A stretch of 64,000 nucleotides of DNA from Flavobacteriaceae bacterium (GCA_002746415.1 NVXD01000018.1:157672-221671), one strand, 5' to 3'; counted from the first letter of the stretch, positions 9,258 through 17,166 are shown. Program-made: numbers and translations. The notes: generated from the sequence alone by a model not told the origin.

Positions 9258-10430
9258 TTATTGTCTTCTAGAACTTCTAGCTGACCCTGTTTTATTACTT
9301 CTTGGAGCACTACTTCTACTAGCTACCCCTTTATTTCTAGAGGTAGCACTACGACTTGTAGTAGCAACCCTCTTTTGTGTTCTTGCACGTGGCGCTACCT
9401 TTCTTTGTGTATTTCTAGTTACAGGTTTTCTGTAAGTAGTTGTACTTCTGGTAACAGTTCTGCTATTAGGAGCCTTGGTAACCGTTCTTTTAGTTACCGT
9501 TCTACTATTAGCTGATGGCCTTTTAACCTGCGTGCTTCTTTTTACAGTAGTGTTACGGTTAACCCCTCTGTTTCTATCAATAGACGTTCTTGTTGTAGTC
9601 TTTCTATTGACATTAGGACGTGTCGTTGTACGTGTAACACTTCTGTTTGTTTTAGCAGCATTATTTCTATGTGAAACTGACCTATTGGATCTAGCTACAT
9701 CATTGTATCCTCTTCTGTTGTTATCTCTTGTAGCCACTCTTTTATCGTTTCTATAAATAGTGCTTCTTTTATGCTTACTGTTACCATGCTTATAAGCCTT
9801 TCCATATTTTACATAAGACCTTCTATGGTTATGCTTATAAGGTTTGTAGTACGTATATCTTACAGGACTATAATAACTTCTGTACGGTCTATTATACACC
9901 AAGCATAAGCTTAATGATGGTCTTGCAAAATAGCTGTGAAAAGAGTTGTATACATAATATCTGTTGTATCTGTTTATGTACCCAGTATGATGGCTATAGA
10001 ACCCTCTATGGTTATAATAAGCATACATCCCACCAATTCTATGAACCCTACCGTTTCGGTACCATACATTCACATCTCCAAATTGAGTTACACGACCATA
10101 TGAATCGTAATACACAGGAACATTCTCAACCTGAATAACTGCACCGTAATCATCATACTGCACATATGCATTGTAATCGCGACCTGAATTAAAAGTTATT
10201 TGCGTATTTCTTGAGCGATAAGAAATACTTCTGTTTCTGTTGTTGTCAATATAAAAGTCAAATTCGCCATCCGGATATACTGAAAACGTAACGCCATTTT
10301 CAACAAAAATGAATGAGTTGTTGTAATTATAAGCATTGCGTATTGCAACCTTATCTTCTGTTGTGTTAGCCATGGTACTTGTAGTACCCAAAACTAATGC
10401 TGTTAAAAGAAATAGTATGTTTTTCATCAT
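9258..10430 (-). CDS. Exported Tyr-rich/Arg-Thr-Ser-rich protein of unknown function
   Basis: A 390-residue protein started at the ATG at 10430, because MMKNILFLLTALVLGTTSTM is a clear signal peptide; a frame 11 codons longer would bury it. Three zones follow. About 25-130 is beta-rich with short repeats such as VYPDGEFDFYIDNNRN. About 130-230 is rich in Tyr, Arg and His. The last about 150 residues are low-complexity Arg/Thr/Ser/Asn/Lys with repeated RTVTR/RSTT-like units and a very high positive charge. No enzyme motif was seen. It may bind an acidic envelope polymer, but that is inference. A hairpin sits in its 5' leader. Confidence 0.75.
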   Translation of the reverse strand: MMKNILFLLTALVLGTTSTMANTTEDKVAIRNAYNYNNSFIFVENGVTFSVYPDGEFDFYIDNNRNRSISYRSRNTQITFNSGRDYNAYVQYDDYGAVIQVENVPVYYDSYGRVTQFGDVNVWYRNGRVHRIGGMYAYYNHRGFYSHHTGYINRYNRYYVYNSFHSYFARPSLSLCLVYNRPYRSYYSPVRYTYYKPYKHNHRRSYVKYGKAYKHGNSKHKRSTIYRNDKRVATRDNNRRGYNDVARSNRSVSHRNNAAKTNRSVTRTTTRPNVNRKTTTRTSIDRNRGVNRNTTVKRSTQVKRPSANSRTVTKRTVTKAPNSRTVTRSTTTYRKPVTRNTQRKVAPRARTQKRVATTSRSATSRNKGVASRSSAPRSNKTGSARSSRRQ

Positions 10431-10446
10431 ATAAGGTTTTAGTTTC

Positions 10447-10468
10447 CGAATGTAACTGTTCACATTCG
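10447..10468 (-). promoter_or_regulatory. Inverted repeat in the leader of the Arg-rich protein gene
   Basis: CGAATGT and ACATTCG form perfect 7-base arms around an 8-base centre, 17 bases upstream of the chosen start. It could be an operator or an RNA hairpin near the start codon. No factor can be assigned. Confidence 0.35.
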
Positions 10469-10678
10469 ATTAGGATAGAGCAAACAGCGTGCCATAAAAT
10501 TTGGACACCTTATAATCAACTGATTATCAATGATTTATTTTTAATTAAATTGAAGAAATATCTGTTTGAGCAAAACTAAAAACTACTTATAAAAAGAAAA
10601 TTATTCTAAAAAAGGTCTTTCCATTGACCCTAGGGTGCACAACTTGAAAGGAAAGAAATAAGGGTGTATTTAAATGAT

Positions 10679-11509
10679 TTATATTGAAATAGGAAGTCCA
10701 TTTTCCTGTCCCCATTCGGCCCAGGAAGCATCATAAATTGACTTCTCATTGGTATTGACAAGAGCACATGCCAGGAGCACAATACAAGCCGTCATGCCCG
10801 AACCACAACTAAAAATAAGGGGTGTCTCTTCAAGATTGTGCTTGCCGATAACCTTTTCTAGTTCTGGTTTAGGAAGAAACATACCTTCATTTAATAAAGT
10901 GGAGTAGGGTAGGCTGATGGAATTTGGAATATGTCCACTTCTATAACCAGTTCTTGGTTCTGGGACTTCGGCATAGAACCGTGCTTTTGATCGGGCATCT
11001 AGCACCAATGCTTTCTTTTCTGCTATATTTTTAAGGACATCATCTTTATCAACTACCAAATGACTCTGATATGTAGCTGTAAAATTTCCATTTGGATATG
11101 TTTTTACTTCTTTGGGTTCTGTACGTAGTCCATTTTTCACCCAAGCGGGTAGTCCACCATCTAAAACTGCCACATTTTGGAACCCCATGATATGGAATAG
11201 ACACCATGCTCTAGGGCTGGAATAAATACCAAGGTTATCATAGACAACAATTTTACTGTCTTTGTTGATGCCTAATTTTCTACATGCTTCCGTAAATGCT
11301 TTCGGAGCCGGTATGGTATTGGGTAAATCACTTTCTTGGTCTGAAAAAGATTTTTTAATATCAAAAAAGCGCGCGTTTTTAATTTGGATTCCTGGATATT
11401 CAGTTTCAATATTTTTGATGGTGTTTTTTACACTTGCATCCAATAGTATCAATTTTGGGTCGGTAAAATTTTCCCGAAGCCATTCAATTGATACCAAGGG
11501 TTCTTCCAT
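10679..11509 (-). CDS. Sulfurtransferase (tandem rhodanese, 3-mercaptopyruvate type)
   Basis: A 276-residue protein with two rhodanese domains, the expected length for SseA/TST enzymes. The C-terminal active loop reads CGSGMTA with the catalytic Cys at residue 235. The CGSG[VM]TA form is characteristic of 3-mercaptopyruvate sulfurtransferases, as opposed to CRKGVTA in thiosulfate-preferring rhodaneses. The inactive N-terminal domain keeps YDNLGIYSSPRAWCLFHIMG. It moves sulfur from a donor to a thiol or cyanide acceptor in the cytoplasm. It starts 2 bases after the uvrA stop, so the two are likely co-transcribed. Confidence 0.88.
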   Translation of the reverse strand: MEEPLVSIEWLRENFTDPKLILLDASVKNTIKNIETEYPGIQIKNARFFDIKKSFSDQESDLPNTIPAPKAFTEACRKLGINKDSKIVVYDNLGIYSSPRAWCLFHIMGFQNVAVLDGGLPAWVKNGLRTEPKEVKTYPNGNFTATYQSHLVVDKDDVLKNIAEKKALVLDARSKARFYAEVPEPRTGYRSGHIPNSISLPYSTLLNEGMFLPKPELEKVIGKHNLEETPLIFSCGSGMTACIVLLACALVNTNEKSIYDASWAEWGQENGLPISI

Positions 11510-11511
11510 TA

Positions 11512-14289
11512 CTATAATTTTTCTTTGAGATATGGTGTGGTAACAGACCTCTTGTTTTTGATTACCTCCTCAGGTGTTCCTTGAACAATTAACTGTCCAC
11601 CTTTATCACCACCTTCTAACCCAAGATCAATAATATAATCGGCACATTTTATAAGCTCAATATTATGTTCAATCACAATTATGGAATGCCCTGTGTCGAT
11701 TAATGCGTCAAACGACTTCAATAATTTTTTAATATCATGGAAATGCAGACCAGTGGTGGGCTCATCAAAAATAAACAAGGCTTTTTCTTTAGATTTTCCT
11801 TTAACTAGAAAGGAAGCAAGTTTTATACGCTGGGCTTCACCACCAGAAAGAGTCGAAGAGGATTGTCCTAAAGTAACATACCCTAAGCCAACATCCTGCA
11901 AAGGTTTTAGTTTAGCCATTATTTTGTTCTGCGCATGTTCTTGGAAAAAGGCAACGGCATTGTCAATGGTCATATTAAGGATGTCATCTATTGAGGCATC
12001 CTGAAACTTTACTTCTAGCACTTCTTTTTTAAAGCGTTTGCCTTTACAGACATCACACTCTAAATGTACATCGGCCATAAACTGCATTTCTACAGTGATT
12101 TCTCCTTCTCCCTTACATTTCTCACACCTGCCACCATCCACATTAAATGAAAAATGCTTGGGTTGGTAGCCTCTTATTTTACTTAATTTTTGAGATGAAA
12201 ATAACGCACGAATGTCATCATATGCCTTAATATAGGTCACTGGGTTGGAACGAGAAGATCTACCAATAGGATTTTGATCCACAAACTCCACATGTTTCAC
12301 GGACTCATATTTTCCTCCTACAGCTGTGTATTGGCCCGCTTTTTGGCCATATCCACCCACTTCTTTAAGGATAATAGGGTACAGTATCTTTTTAACTAAG
12401 GTGCTTTTTCCACTCCCAGAAACGCCTGTAACCACTGTGAGCATGTTCAAAGGGAAGGTAACATCTATGTTTTTAAGGTTGTTTTCCCTAGCTCCTTTAA
12501 TTTCAATATAGTTTTTTGATGCTCTCCTTATTTTCGGAACTTCAATTTTTTTCGTGCCATTGAGGTAACCCGCTGTGAGTGATGATGACTTTAATATTTC
12601 ATTTAAAGTACCATAAGCCACCACTTCACCACCATTGGTGCCGGCTTCTGGACCAATATCTATTACGGCATCGGCTGCTTTCATGATGTCTTCATCATGT
12701 TCTACAACAATAACAGTATTTCCTAAATCTCTGAGCGATTTTAATACATCTATTAAATTTTCCGTATCCTTTGGATGCAAACCAATACTAGGTTCGTCCA
12801 AAATGTACATGGAGCCTACCAGGCTACTCCCTAAAGAAGTTGCTAGATTTATCCGTTGACTCTCCCCGCCAGATAGCGTATTGGATTTTCTATTTAAGGT
12901 CAAATAACTTAAACCTACCTTAAAGAGAAATCCCAAACGGGTATTTATTTCGGTTAGGAGCCTTGATGCAATTTTAGCATCATGCTGGTTAAGAGACAGT
13001 TTTTCAAAAAATGCAATAAGTTTTGTTATAGGTAGTTCTACCAAATCAGATATGGATTTTCCATCCACTAAAACATAATCTGTTTCTTTTCGCAATCGTT
13101 TCCCCTTGCATTGGTTGCATTTGGTTTTTCCACGATAGCGAGAAAGCATTACCCTATTTTGAATTTTATAGCTTTTATCCTCTAATTCTTTAAAGAACAG
13201 GCTTAGACCTGTAAAATGTTCATTCCCATCCCAGACAAGATATTTTTGCTCATCCGTAAGCTCAAACCAAGGTTTATGAATAGGAAAATCAAATTTATAG
13301 GCAGCTTTTACTAATTGGTCTTTATACCAACTCATACTTTCTCCTCTCCAAGGAAATATAGCACTCTCATAAACAGATAAAGAACTATTGGGCACTACCA
13401 AATCTTGATCAATACCTATAACATCCCCATAACCTTCGCATTTGGGGCATGCGCCATAAGGATTATTAAAACTGAACAAATGCGTGTTGGGCTCTAGGAA
13501 TTTCATCCCGTCCAACTCAAATTTATTACTAAACCCTTTTTCAATTTTGGTTGCCAATTCTTCAATAATACATTCGCCATCTCCCTCAAAGAAGGCGGTA
13601 TCTATGGCATTGGCTAATCTATTGAAAAAATCTTCATCGTCCTTGGTGATGATTCTATCTACCACTAAATGGAACTTTCTATCTATTTTTGTGATGGAAT
13701 CATTTATGCGCACAATTTCTCCCTTGTACTTTATTCTTGCATACCCTTGTTTGGATAATATTTGTAAAGATTTTATTGGATCTCTATCTTTTCTAATTGT
13801 AATTGGTGCCAATAGTAAAAGTTTAGTTCCTATTGGAAACTCTTTTATATAGGACATTACATCAGTTACGGTATGTTTTTTTACTTCCTTTCCTGATATT
13901 GGTGAAACGGTTCTTCCAATACGAGCAAATACTAATTTAAGATAATCATATATTTCCGTGGTAGTGCCTACTGTGGAACGTGGGTTGGTGGAGTTTACTT
14001 TTTGCTCAATGGCTATGGCAGGAGCGATACCTTTTATATAATCTACTTTTGGTTTGTTTAGTTTTCCCAAAAACTGACGTGCATATGAAGAAAGACTTTC
14101 CACATAACGCCTTTGCCCTTCTGCATATAAGGTGTCAAACGCTAAGGTAGACTTTCCTGAACCAGACAAACCCGTTATTACAACTAGTTTGTTTCTAGGG
14201 ATTACAACATCAATATTCTTTAAATTGTGCAGTTTTGCACCCTTAATAATGATGTTTTCTTTCGGATTTACTTCTGAAATTGATGGCAT
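11512..14289 (-). CDS. uvrA: Excinuclease ABC subunit A (UvrA)
   Basis: The damage-recognition ATPase of nucleotide excision repair. I start it at the ATG at 14289 (925 residues) because the conserved KENIIIKGAKLHNLKNI follows directly; a frame 14 codons longer lacks support. It has two ABC modules with Walker A motifs GLSGSGKSTLAFDTL and GVSGSGKSTLVKKIL, signatures LSGGESQRINLA and LSGGEAQRIKLA, and zinc-finger Cys pairs CPKCEGYG, CNQCKGKRL, CEKCKGEG and CDVCKGKRF. A -7 element at 14307-14314 supports a short leader. No key residue appears missing. Confidence 0.97.
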   Translation of the reverse strand: MPSISEVNPKENIIIKGAKLHNLKNIDVVIPRNKLVVITGLSGSGKSTLAFDTLYAEGQRRYVESLSSYARQFLGKLNKPKVDYIKGIAPAIAIEQKVNSTNPRSTVGTTTEIYDYLKLVFARIGRTVSPISGKEVKKHTVTDVMSYIKEFPIGTKLLLLAPITIRKDRDPIKSLQILSKQGYARIKYKGEIVRINDSITKIDRKFHLVVDRIITKDDEDFFNRLANAIDTAFFEGDGECIIEELATKIEKGFSNKFELDGMKFLEPNTHLFSFNNPYGACPKCEGYGDVIGIDQDLVVPNSSLSVYESAIFPWRGESMSWYKDQLVKAAYKFDFPIHKPWFELTDEQKYLVWDGNEHFTGLSLFFKELEDKSYKIQNRVMLSRYRGKTKCNQCKGKRLRKETDYVLVDGKSISDLVELPITKLIAFFEKLSLNQHDAKIASRLLTEINTRLGFLFKVGLSYLTLNRKSNTLSGGESQRINLATSLGSSLVGSMYILDEPSIGLHPKDTENLIDVLKSLRDLGNTVIVVEHDEDIMKAADAVIDIGPEAGTNGGEVVAYGTLNEILKSSSLTAGYLNGTKKIEVPKIRRASKNYIEIKGARENNLKNIDVTFPLNMLTVVTGVSGSGKSTLVKKILYPIILKEVGGYGQKAGQYTAVGGKYESVKHVEFVDQNPIGRSSRSNPVTYIKAYDDIRALFSSQKLSKIRGYQPKHFSFNVDGGRCEKCKGEGEITVEMQFMADVHLECDVCKGKRFKKEVLEVKFQDASIDDILNMTIDNAVAFFQEHAQNKIMAKLKPLQDVGLGYVTLGQSSSTLSGGEAQRIKLASFLVKGKSKEKALFIFDEPTTGLHFHDIKKLLKSFDALIDTGHSIIVIEHNIELIKCADYIIDLGLEGGDKGGQLIVQGTPEEVIKNKRSVTTPYLKEKL

Positions 14290-14306
14290 TGTTATTCTTA
14301 AGTGTG

Positions 14307-14314
14307 CAAAGATA
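14307..14314 (-). promoter_or_regulatory. Predicted -7 element for uvrA
   Basis: On the minus strand this reads TATCTTTG, a full match to the Bacteroidota -7 consensus TAnnTTTG. It predicts a transcript start about 10 bases before the chosen uvrA ATG. No clear -33 element was found. Confidence 0.45.
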
Positions 14315-14406
14315 CAATATGTCCAATTCAATTGCTAAGGGACGTCATTCCCGAATATTTTTATGTAAAGAAATGGTGTTGAATGCCCTATATTTTATTT
14401 TTTTTA

Positions 14407-14414
14407 TATATTTG
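14407..14414 (+). promoter_or_regulatory. Predicted -7 element for the first sigma factor gene
   Basis: TATATTTG matches TAnnTTTG and would give a leader of about 115 bases before the ATG at 14536. The -33 position is T-rich without a clean TTTG. Confidence 0.4.
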
Positions 14415-14535
14415 ACATTGAATATAAAAATAGAATAGCCTATACCGCACAATTACTTTTTAAAAGTTAACCTATAAAAATCTAAATCTTTCCAATAGTG
14501 GAAAGACGGTGATTTTAGCTAAAAAAAGTAATTAC

Positions 14536-15120
14536 ATGGAACTTCAAATTGATGATTCGGTATTAGTAAAAAATTATATTCAAGGAGATGAAAGATCTCT
14601 AGAAATCCTTATCAACAGGCATAATCAACGAATCAGTAGCTTTATTTATTCCAAGGTATTAAACCAGAGTATCACAGATGATATTTTTCAGGATACCTTC
14701 ATTAAGGTCATTAGAACCCTAAAGAGGGGCTCATATAGCGAAGAAGGTAAGTTCTTGCCTTGGGTTATGCGGATAGCCCATAACCTTATTATAGATTACT
14801 TTAGAAAGAAAAACAGACTTCCCAAATTTGAATGCAATGACAATTTCAATATTTTCTCCATTATTGGTGATGGAAAATTGAATGCGGAAAAGCAGTTGAT
14901 TAAGAATCAAATAGATTTTGATATCAAGCTAATGATAGAAGAATTGCCGGGTGACCAACAAGAGGTTATTACAATGCGCATGTACAAGGATATGAGTTTT
15001 AAAGAAATATCTGAGAATACTGGAGTAAGTATCAATACTGCATTGGGTAGAATGCGTTATGGATTAATCAATCTAAGAAAGATGATTGAGAAGCATAATA
15101 TCGTTTTAACGAATTATTAG
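14536..15120 (+). CDS. ECF-like RNA polymerase sigma-70 factor, copy 1
   Basis: A 194-residue sigma factor containing region 2 (DIFQDTFIKV and FLPWVMRIAHNLIIDYFR, about residues 45-100) and region 4 (MRMYKDMSFKEISENTGV, then TALGRMRYGL, about 145-185). Lacking regions 1 and 3, it is ECF-like. I chose the ATG at 14536 over a GTG 27 bases upstream because it aligns exactly with the second copy at 15640. Sequence and order match that copy, so this is one half of a tandem duplication. No membrane anti-sigma gene is adjacent; a 47-residue ORF follows after 71 bases. Confidence 0.92.
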   Translation: MELQIDDSVLVKNYIQGDERSLEILINRHNQRISSFIYSKVLNQSITDDIFQDTFIKVIRTLKRGSYSEEGKFLPWVMRIAHNLIIDYFRKKNRLPKFECNDNFNIFSIIGDGKLNAEKQLIKNQIDFDIKLMIEELPGDQQEVITMRMYKDMSFKEISENTGVSINTALGRMRYGLINLRKMIEKHNIVLTNY

Positions 15121-15191
15121 GTCATAGGACGAACAAGGTAAATACATCCGTATACGCTACGTTATCTTAAAACATAGCAAACCAAAATAAT

Positions 15192-15335
15192 ATGGAAAAA
15201 ATTTACGCTAAGAAAAAACAGACTTGTGAATTAGTTAATGCTCAACCAAAGACGGTACAGTTTTTATTGAACTACTCTAAATCACTACACATTGTAGATT
15301 ATAATGGTTTAAAGTTTGAAAGTAACAAGAATTAG
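15192..15335 (+). CDS. 47-residue conserved small protein, copy 1 (downstream of sigma factor)
   Basis: A short ORF beginning MEKIYAKKKQTCELV and containing the core TVQFLLNYSKSLHIV, ending in FESNKN. A second ORF of exactly the same length follows the paralogous sigma gene at 16289 and shares MEKIY, a Cys at residue 12, the core FLLNYSKSL and an N-terminal spacing with no gaps. Conservation of protein length and sequence between duplicates argues that it is translated. It has no signal peptide or membrane helix. A role in controlling the partner sigma factor is plausible but unproven. Confidence 0.75.
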   Translation: MEKIYAKKKQTCELVNAQPKTVQFLLNYSKSLHIVDYNGLKFESNKN

Positions 15336-15407
15336 ACCTTTAAAATTTATTGGCAACGTAGCACAAGGCAATTAATTGTCTTTTACAATGCGTTCTTATA
15401 TAGTATG

Positions 15408-15436
15408 AGCCCCATCTTTTTGATGGGGCTTTTTTA
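15408..15436 (+). terminator. Rho-independent terminator after the first sigma/47-aa module
   Basis: AGCCCCATC and GATGGGGCT form a perfect 9-base stem around a T-rich loop, followed by seven T. It lies 72 bases after the 47-residue ORF. Confidence 0.85.
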
Positions 15437-15452
15437 TTAGAGAAATATAAAA

Positions 15453-15491
15453 CCGCTGTTTGACATCATAAATCCGTTGTTTGACAACATA
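15453..15491 (+). repeat. Pair of direct repeats upstream of the second sigma factor gene
   Basis: CCGCTGTTTGACATCATA (15453) and CCGTTGTTTGACAACATA (15474) differ at three positions and start 21 bases apart, two helical turns. This spacing suits two protein dimers on the same face of DNA. The second copy contains the imperfect palindrome TTGTTTGACAA. Confidence 0.6.
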
Positions 15492-15639
15492 CTTTTTTGC
15501 AGACTTCCCTATTTATATACTTTTAAAATGTAATTGAGAATCAAATAGATAGCAAAGCAGTTACATATTAGAATAATATAACATCAAAAAATAGCAACCC
15601 TTTAAATAGGAAACTCATTTAACTAAAAAAATAATTTAC

Positions 15640-16221
15640 ATGGAAGTTCAAATAGAAGATTCAGTATTAGTAAGAGAGTACATAAGCGGAAATGAAAAAG
15701 CTTTAGAAGCTCTTGTTAATAGACACAATCAGAGAATAAGTAGCTTTATTTACTCTAAAGTGTTGAATCGTGACATTACAGAAGATATTTTCCAAGATAC
15801 TTTCATTAAAGTAATCAATACATTAAAGAAGGGTTCCTATAGTGAAGAGGGTAAGTTTTTACCATGGGTAATGAGAATTGCACATAATTTGATTATTGAT
15901 CATTTCAGAAAAAATAAAAGAATGCCAATGTTTGAAGGCAATGATGATTTTAATATTTTTTCGGTTATAAGTGATGATAAATTGAATGCAGAGAAACTGA
16001 TTATAAAAGAACAGATTGATTCAGATTTAAGAGTGTTGGTTGATGAATTGCCAGAGGATCAAAGAGAAGTACTTCTTATGCGTATCTATAAAGACATGAG
16101 TTTTAAAGAAATATCTGAAAACACGGGAGTTAGTATAAACACTGCCTTGGGAAGAATGAGATATGCTTTAATCAACCTTAGAAAAATAATTGAGAAAAAT
16201 AATATTGTATTGACAAGCTAA
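15640..16221 (+). CDS. ECF-like RNA polymerase sigma-70 factor, copy 2
   Basis: A 193-residue sigma factor with region 2 (DIFQDTFIKV, FLPWVMRIAHNLIIDHFR) and region 4 (MRIYKDMSFKEISENTGV, INTALGRMRYALINL). Most residues are identical to copy 1 at 14536, with differences concentrated at the N-terminus, the linker between regions 2 and 4, and the last residues. The pair therefore arose by tandem duplication followed by divergence. It carries its own control region with direct repeats and its own 47-residue partner at 16289, so the two copies may respond to different inputs. Target promoters are unknown. Confidence 0.93.
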   Translation: MEVQIEDSVLVREYISGNEKALEALVNRHNQRISSFIYSKVLNRDITEDIFQDTFIKVINTLKKGSYSEEGKFLPWVMRIAHNLIIDHFRKNKRMPMFEGNDDFNIFSVISDDKLNAEKLIIKEQIDSDLRVLVDELPEDQREVLLMRIYKDMSFKEISENTGVSINTALGRMRYALINLRKIIEKNNIVLTS

Positions 16222-16288
16222 AGTCAAAAACCTTATAAAGCAATATATCCATGTTAGTGGCGTTATTATGACATAACAATACTATTAT

Positions 16289-16432
16289 ATGGAAAAAATT
16301 TACTCTGAACAACACAATACATGTAGACTGGCTAAAGCCTGTCCTGAAACTGTTTCGTTTCTTTTGAATTACTCCAAGTCACTGTATATTACGCAGTACA
16401 ATAATATAAGATTCGAAGGAAATCTAAATTAA
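16289..16432 (+). CDS. 47-residue conserved small protein, copy 2 (downstream of sigma factor)
   Basis: An ORF of the same length as the one at 15192, starting MEKIYSEQHNTCRLA and containing TVSFLLNYSKSLYIT, ending FEGNLN. It keeps the shared MEKIY start, Cys12, the core FLLNYSKSL and the Phe-Glu near the C-terminus, but differs at many positions between, as expected for a coding sequence under selection. It begins 67 bases after sigma copy 2, versus 71 for the other pair. Its stop codon forms the left end of a large terminator hairpin. Function unknown; cytoplasmic by composition. Confidence 0.75.
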   Translation: MEKIYSEQHNTCRLAKACPETVSFLLNYSKSLYITQYNNIRFEGNLN

Positions 16433-16473
16433 AAAACAAAAAGAACTCCTAATTAGGAGTTCTTTTTGTTTTT
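16432..16473. terminator. Bidirectional terminator, 42-base perfect palindrome
   Basis: Bases 16432-16473 form a perfect inverted repeat centred between 16452 and 16453, with an A-run on the left and a T-run on the right, so it can terminate transcription from both sides. It overlaps the last codons of nth (whose stop is 16453-16455) and the stop of the 47-residue ORF. Confidence 0.8.
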
Positions 16474-17115
16474 ACTATAGTCATCCAATACCGTTTTTCT
16501 ACCAATTGTCTTGGTAATAGGGTCTTTTTCAAGATTCCAGCCTCTAGCTGGTGAATATTCGCGGCCATACCATATAATTTGTAAGTGAAGGTCGTTCCAT
16601 ATCTCTTTTGGAAACAATCTTTTTGCATCTTTTTCTGTCTGTACAACATTTTTGCCATTTGTAAATCCCCACCTATATAGTAACCTATGTATGTGCGTAT
16701 CTACTGGAAAAGCTGGAATTCCAAAAGCTTGGGAAACTACAACGCTGGCAGTTTTATGACCTACTGAAGGAAATTCTTCCAACAATTTAATATCAGTCGG
16801 CACAATTCCATTATATTTTTCAATCAGAATTTTAGAAAGCCCAAATATTCCTTTAGATTTCATAGGGGAAAGCCCTACAGGTCTTATAATATCCCTAATT
16901 TCTTCAACAGTTAATTTTACCATATCATAAGGATTATCTGCTTTTGCAAAAAGTAAAGGTGTAATTTTGTTTACCCTAACATCTGTACTTTGAGCTGAAA
17001 GCAGCACAGCAATTAACAAGGTGTATGGGTCCTTGTGTTCAAGAGGTACTGGTATTGTAGGATATATTTTTTGAAGTGTTTTTATAACAAATGCTACTTT
17101 TTCTACCTTCGTCAT
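16453..17115 (-). CDS. nth: Endonuclease III-like DNA glycosylase without iron-sulfur cluster
   Basis: A 220-residue base-excision-repair glycosylase/AP lyase. The helix-hairpin-helix ends in FPSVGHKTA with the catalytic Lys at 121, and the catalytic Asp139 lies in FPVDTHIHR, so the active site is intact. The C-terminal region that in Escherichia coli Nth carries a four-Cys [4Fe-4S] loop reads YGREYSPARGWNLEKDPI, and the whole protein contains no cysteine. Clusterless relatives are known in Bacteroidota. Its 3' end lies in a bidirectional terminator, and it is divergent from bcp, with 51 bases between the two starts. Confidence 0.92.
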   Translation of the reverse strand: MTKVEKVAFVIKTLQKIYPTIPVPLEHKDPYTLLIAVLLSAQSTDVRVNKITPLLFAKADNPYDMVKLTVEEIRDIIRPVGLSPMKSKGIFGLSKILIEKYNGIVPTDIKLLEEFPSVGHKTASVVVSQAFGIPAFPVDTHIHRLLYRWGFTNGKNVVQTEKDAKRLFPKEIWNDLHLQIIWYGREYSPARGWNLEKDPITKTIGRKTVLDDYSKNKKNS

Positions 17116-17166
17116 TTATGCTTAATTTAGTGCTGGATAGTAATTCAAATTTAATAAAAGATATCA

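Larger units (their letters stand above)
15336..15639. other. Intergenic control region between the two sigma modules
   Basis: About 300 bases without a gene. It holds a terminator (15408-15436) for the first module, two 18-base direct repeats (15453-15470, 15474-15491) and a leader whose last bases before the second sigma ATG (CTAAAAAAATAATTTAC) closely resemble the leader of the first copy (CTAAAAAAAGTAATTAC). The conserved leader shows that the duplication included upstream DNA. Confidence 0.6.

Noticed and set aside
9475..9756. Plus-strand frame rich in Leu/Val opposite the Arg-rich protein gene
   Set aside because: It is the antisense shadow of the Arg/Thr-rich repeats (Arg and Thr codons read backwards as Leu/Val-like codons); no start context.
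14509..14535. GTG extension of sigma factor copy 1
   Set aside because: The paralogue at 15640 starts at the position equivalent to ATG 14536 and shares no residues upstream.
15192..15335. Classical membrane anti-sigma factor next to the sigma genes
   Set aside because: The short ORFs have no transmembrane helix or zinc anti-sigma motif, so the label anti-sigma factor is not justified.
16449..16658. 69-codon minus-strand frame overlapping nth
   Set aside because: Shifted-frame shadow of nth; the nth frame carries all catalytic motifs.
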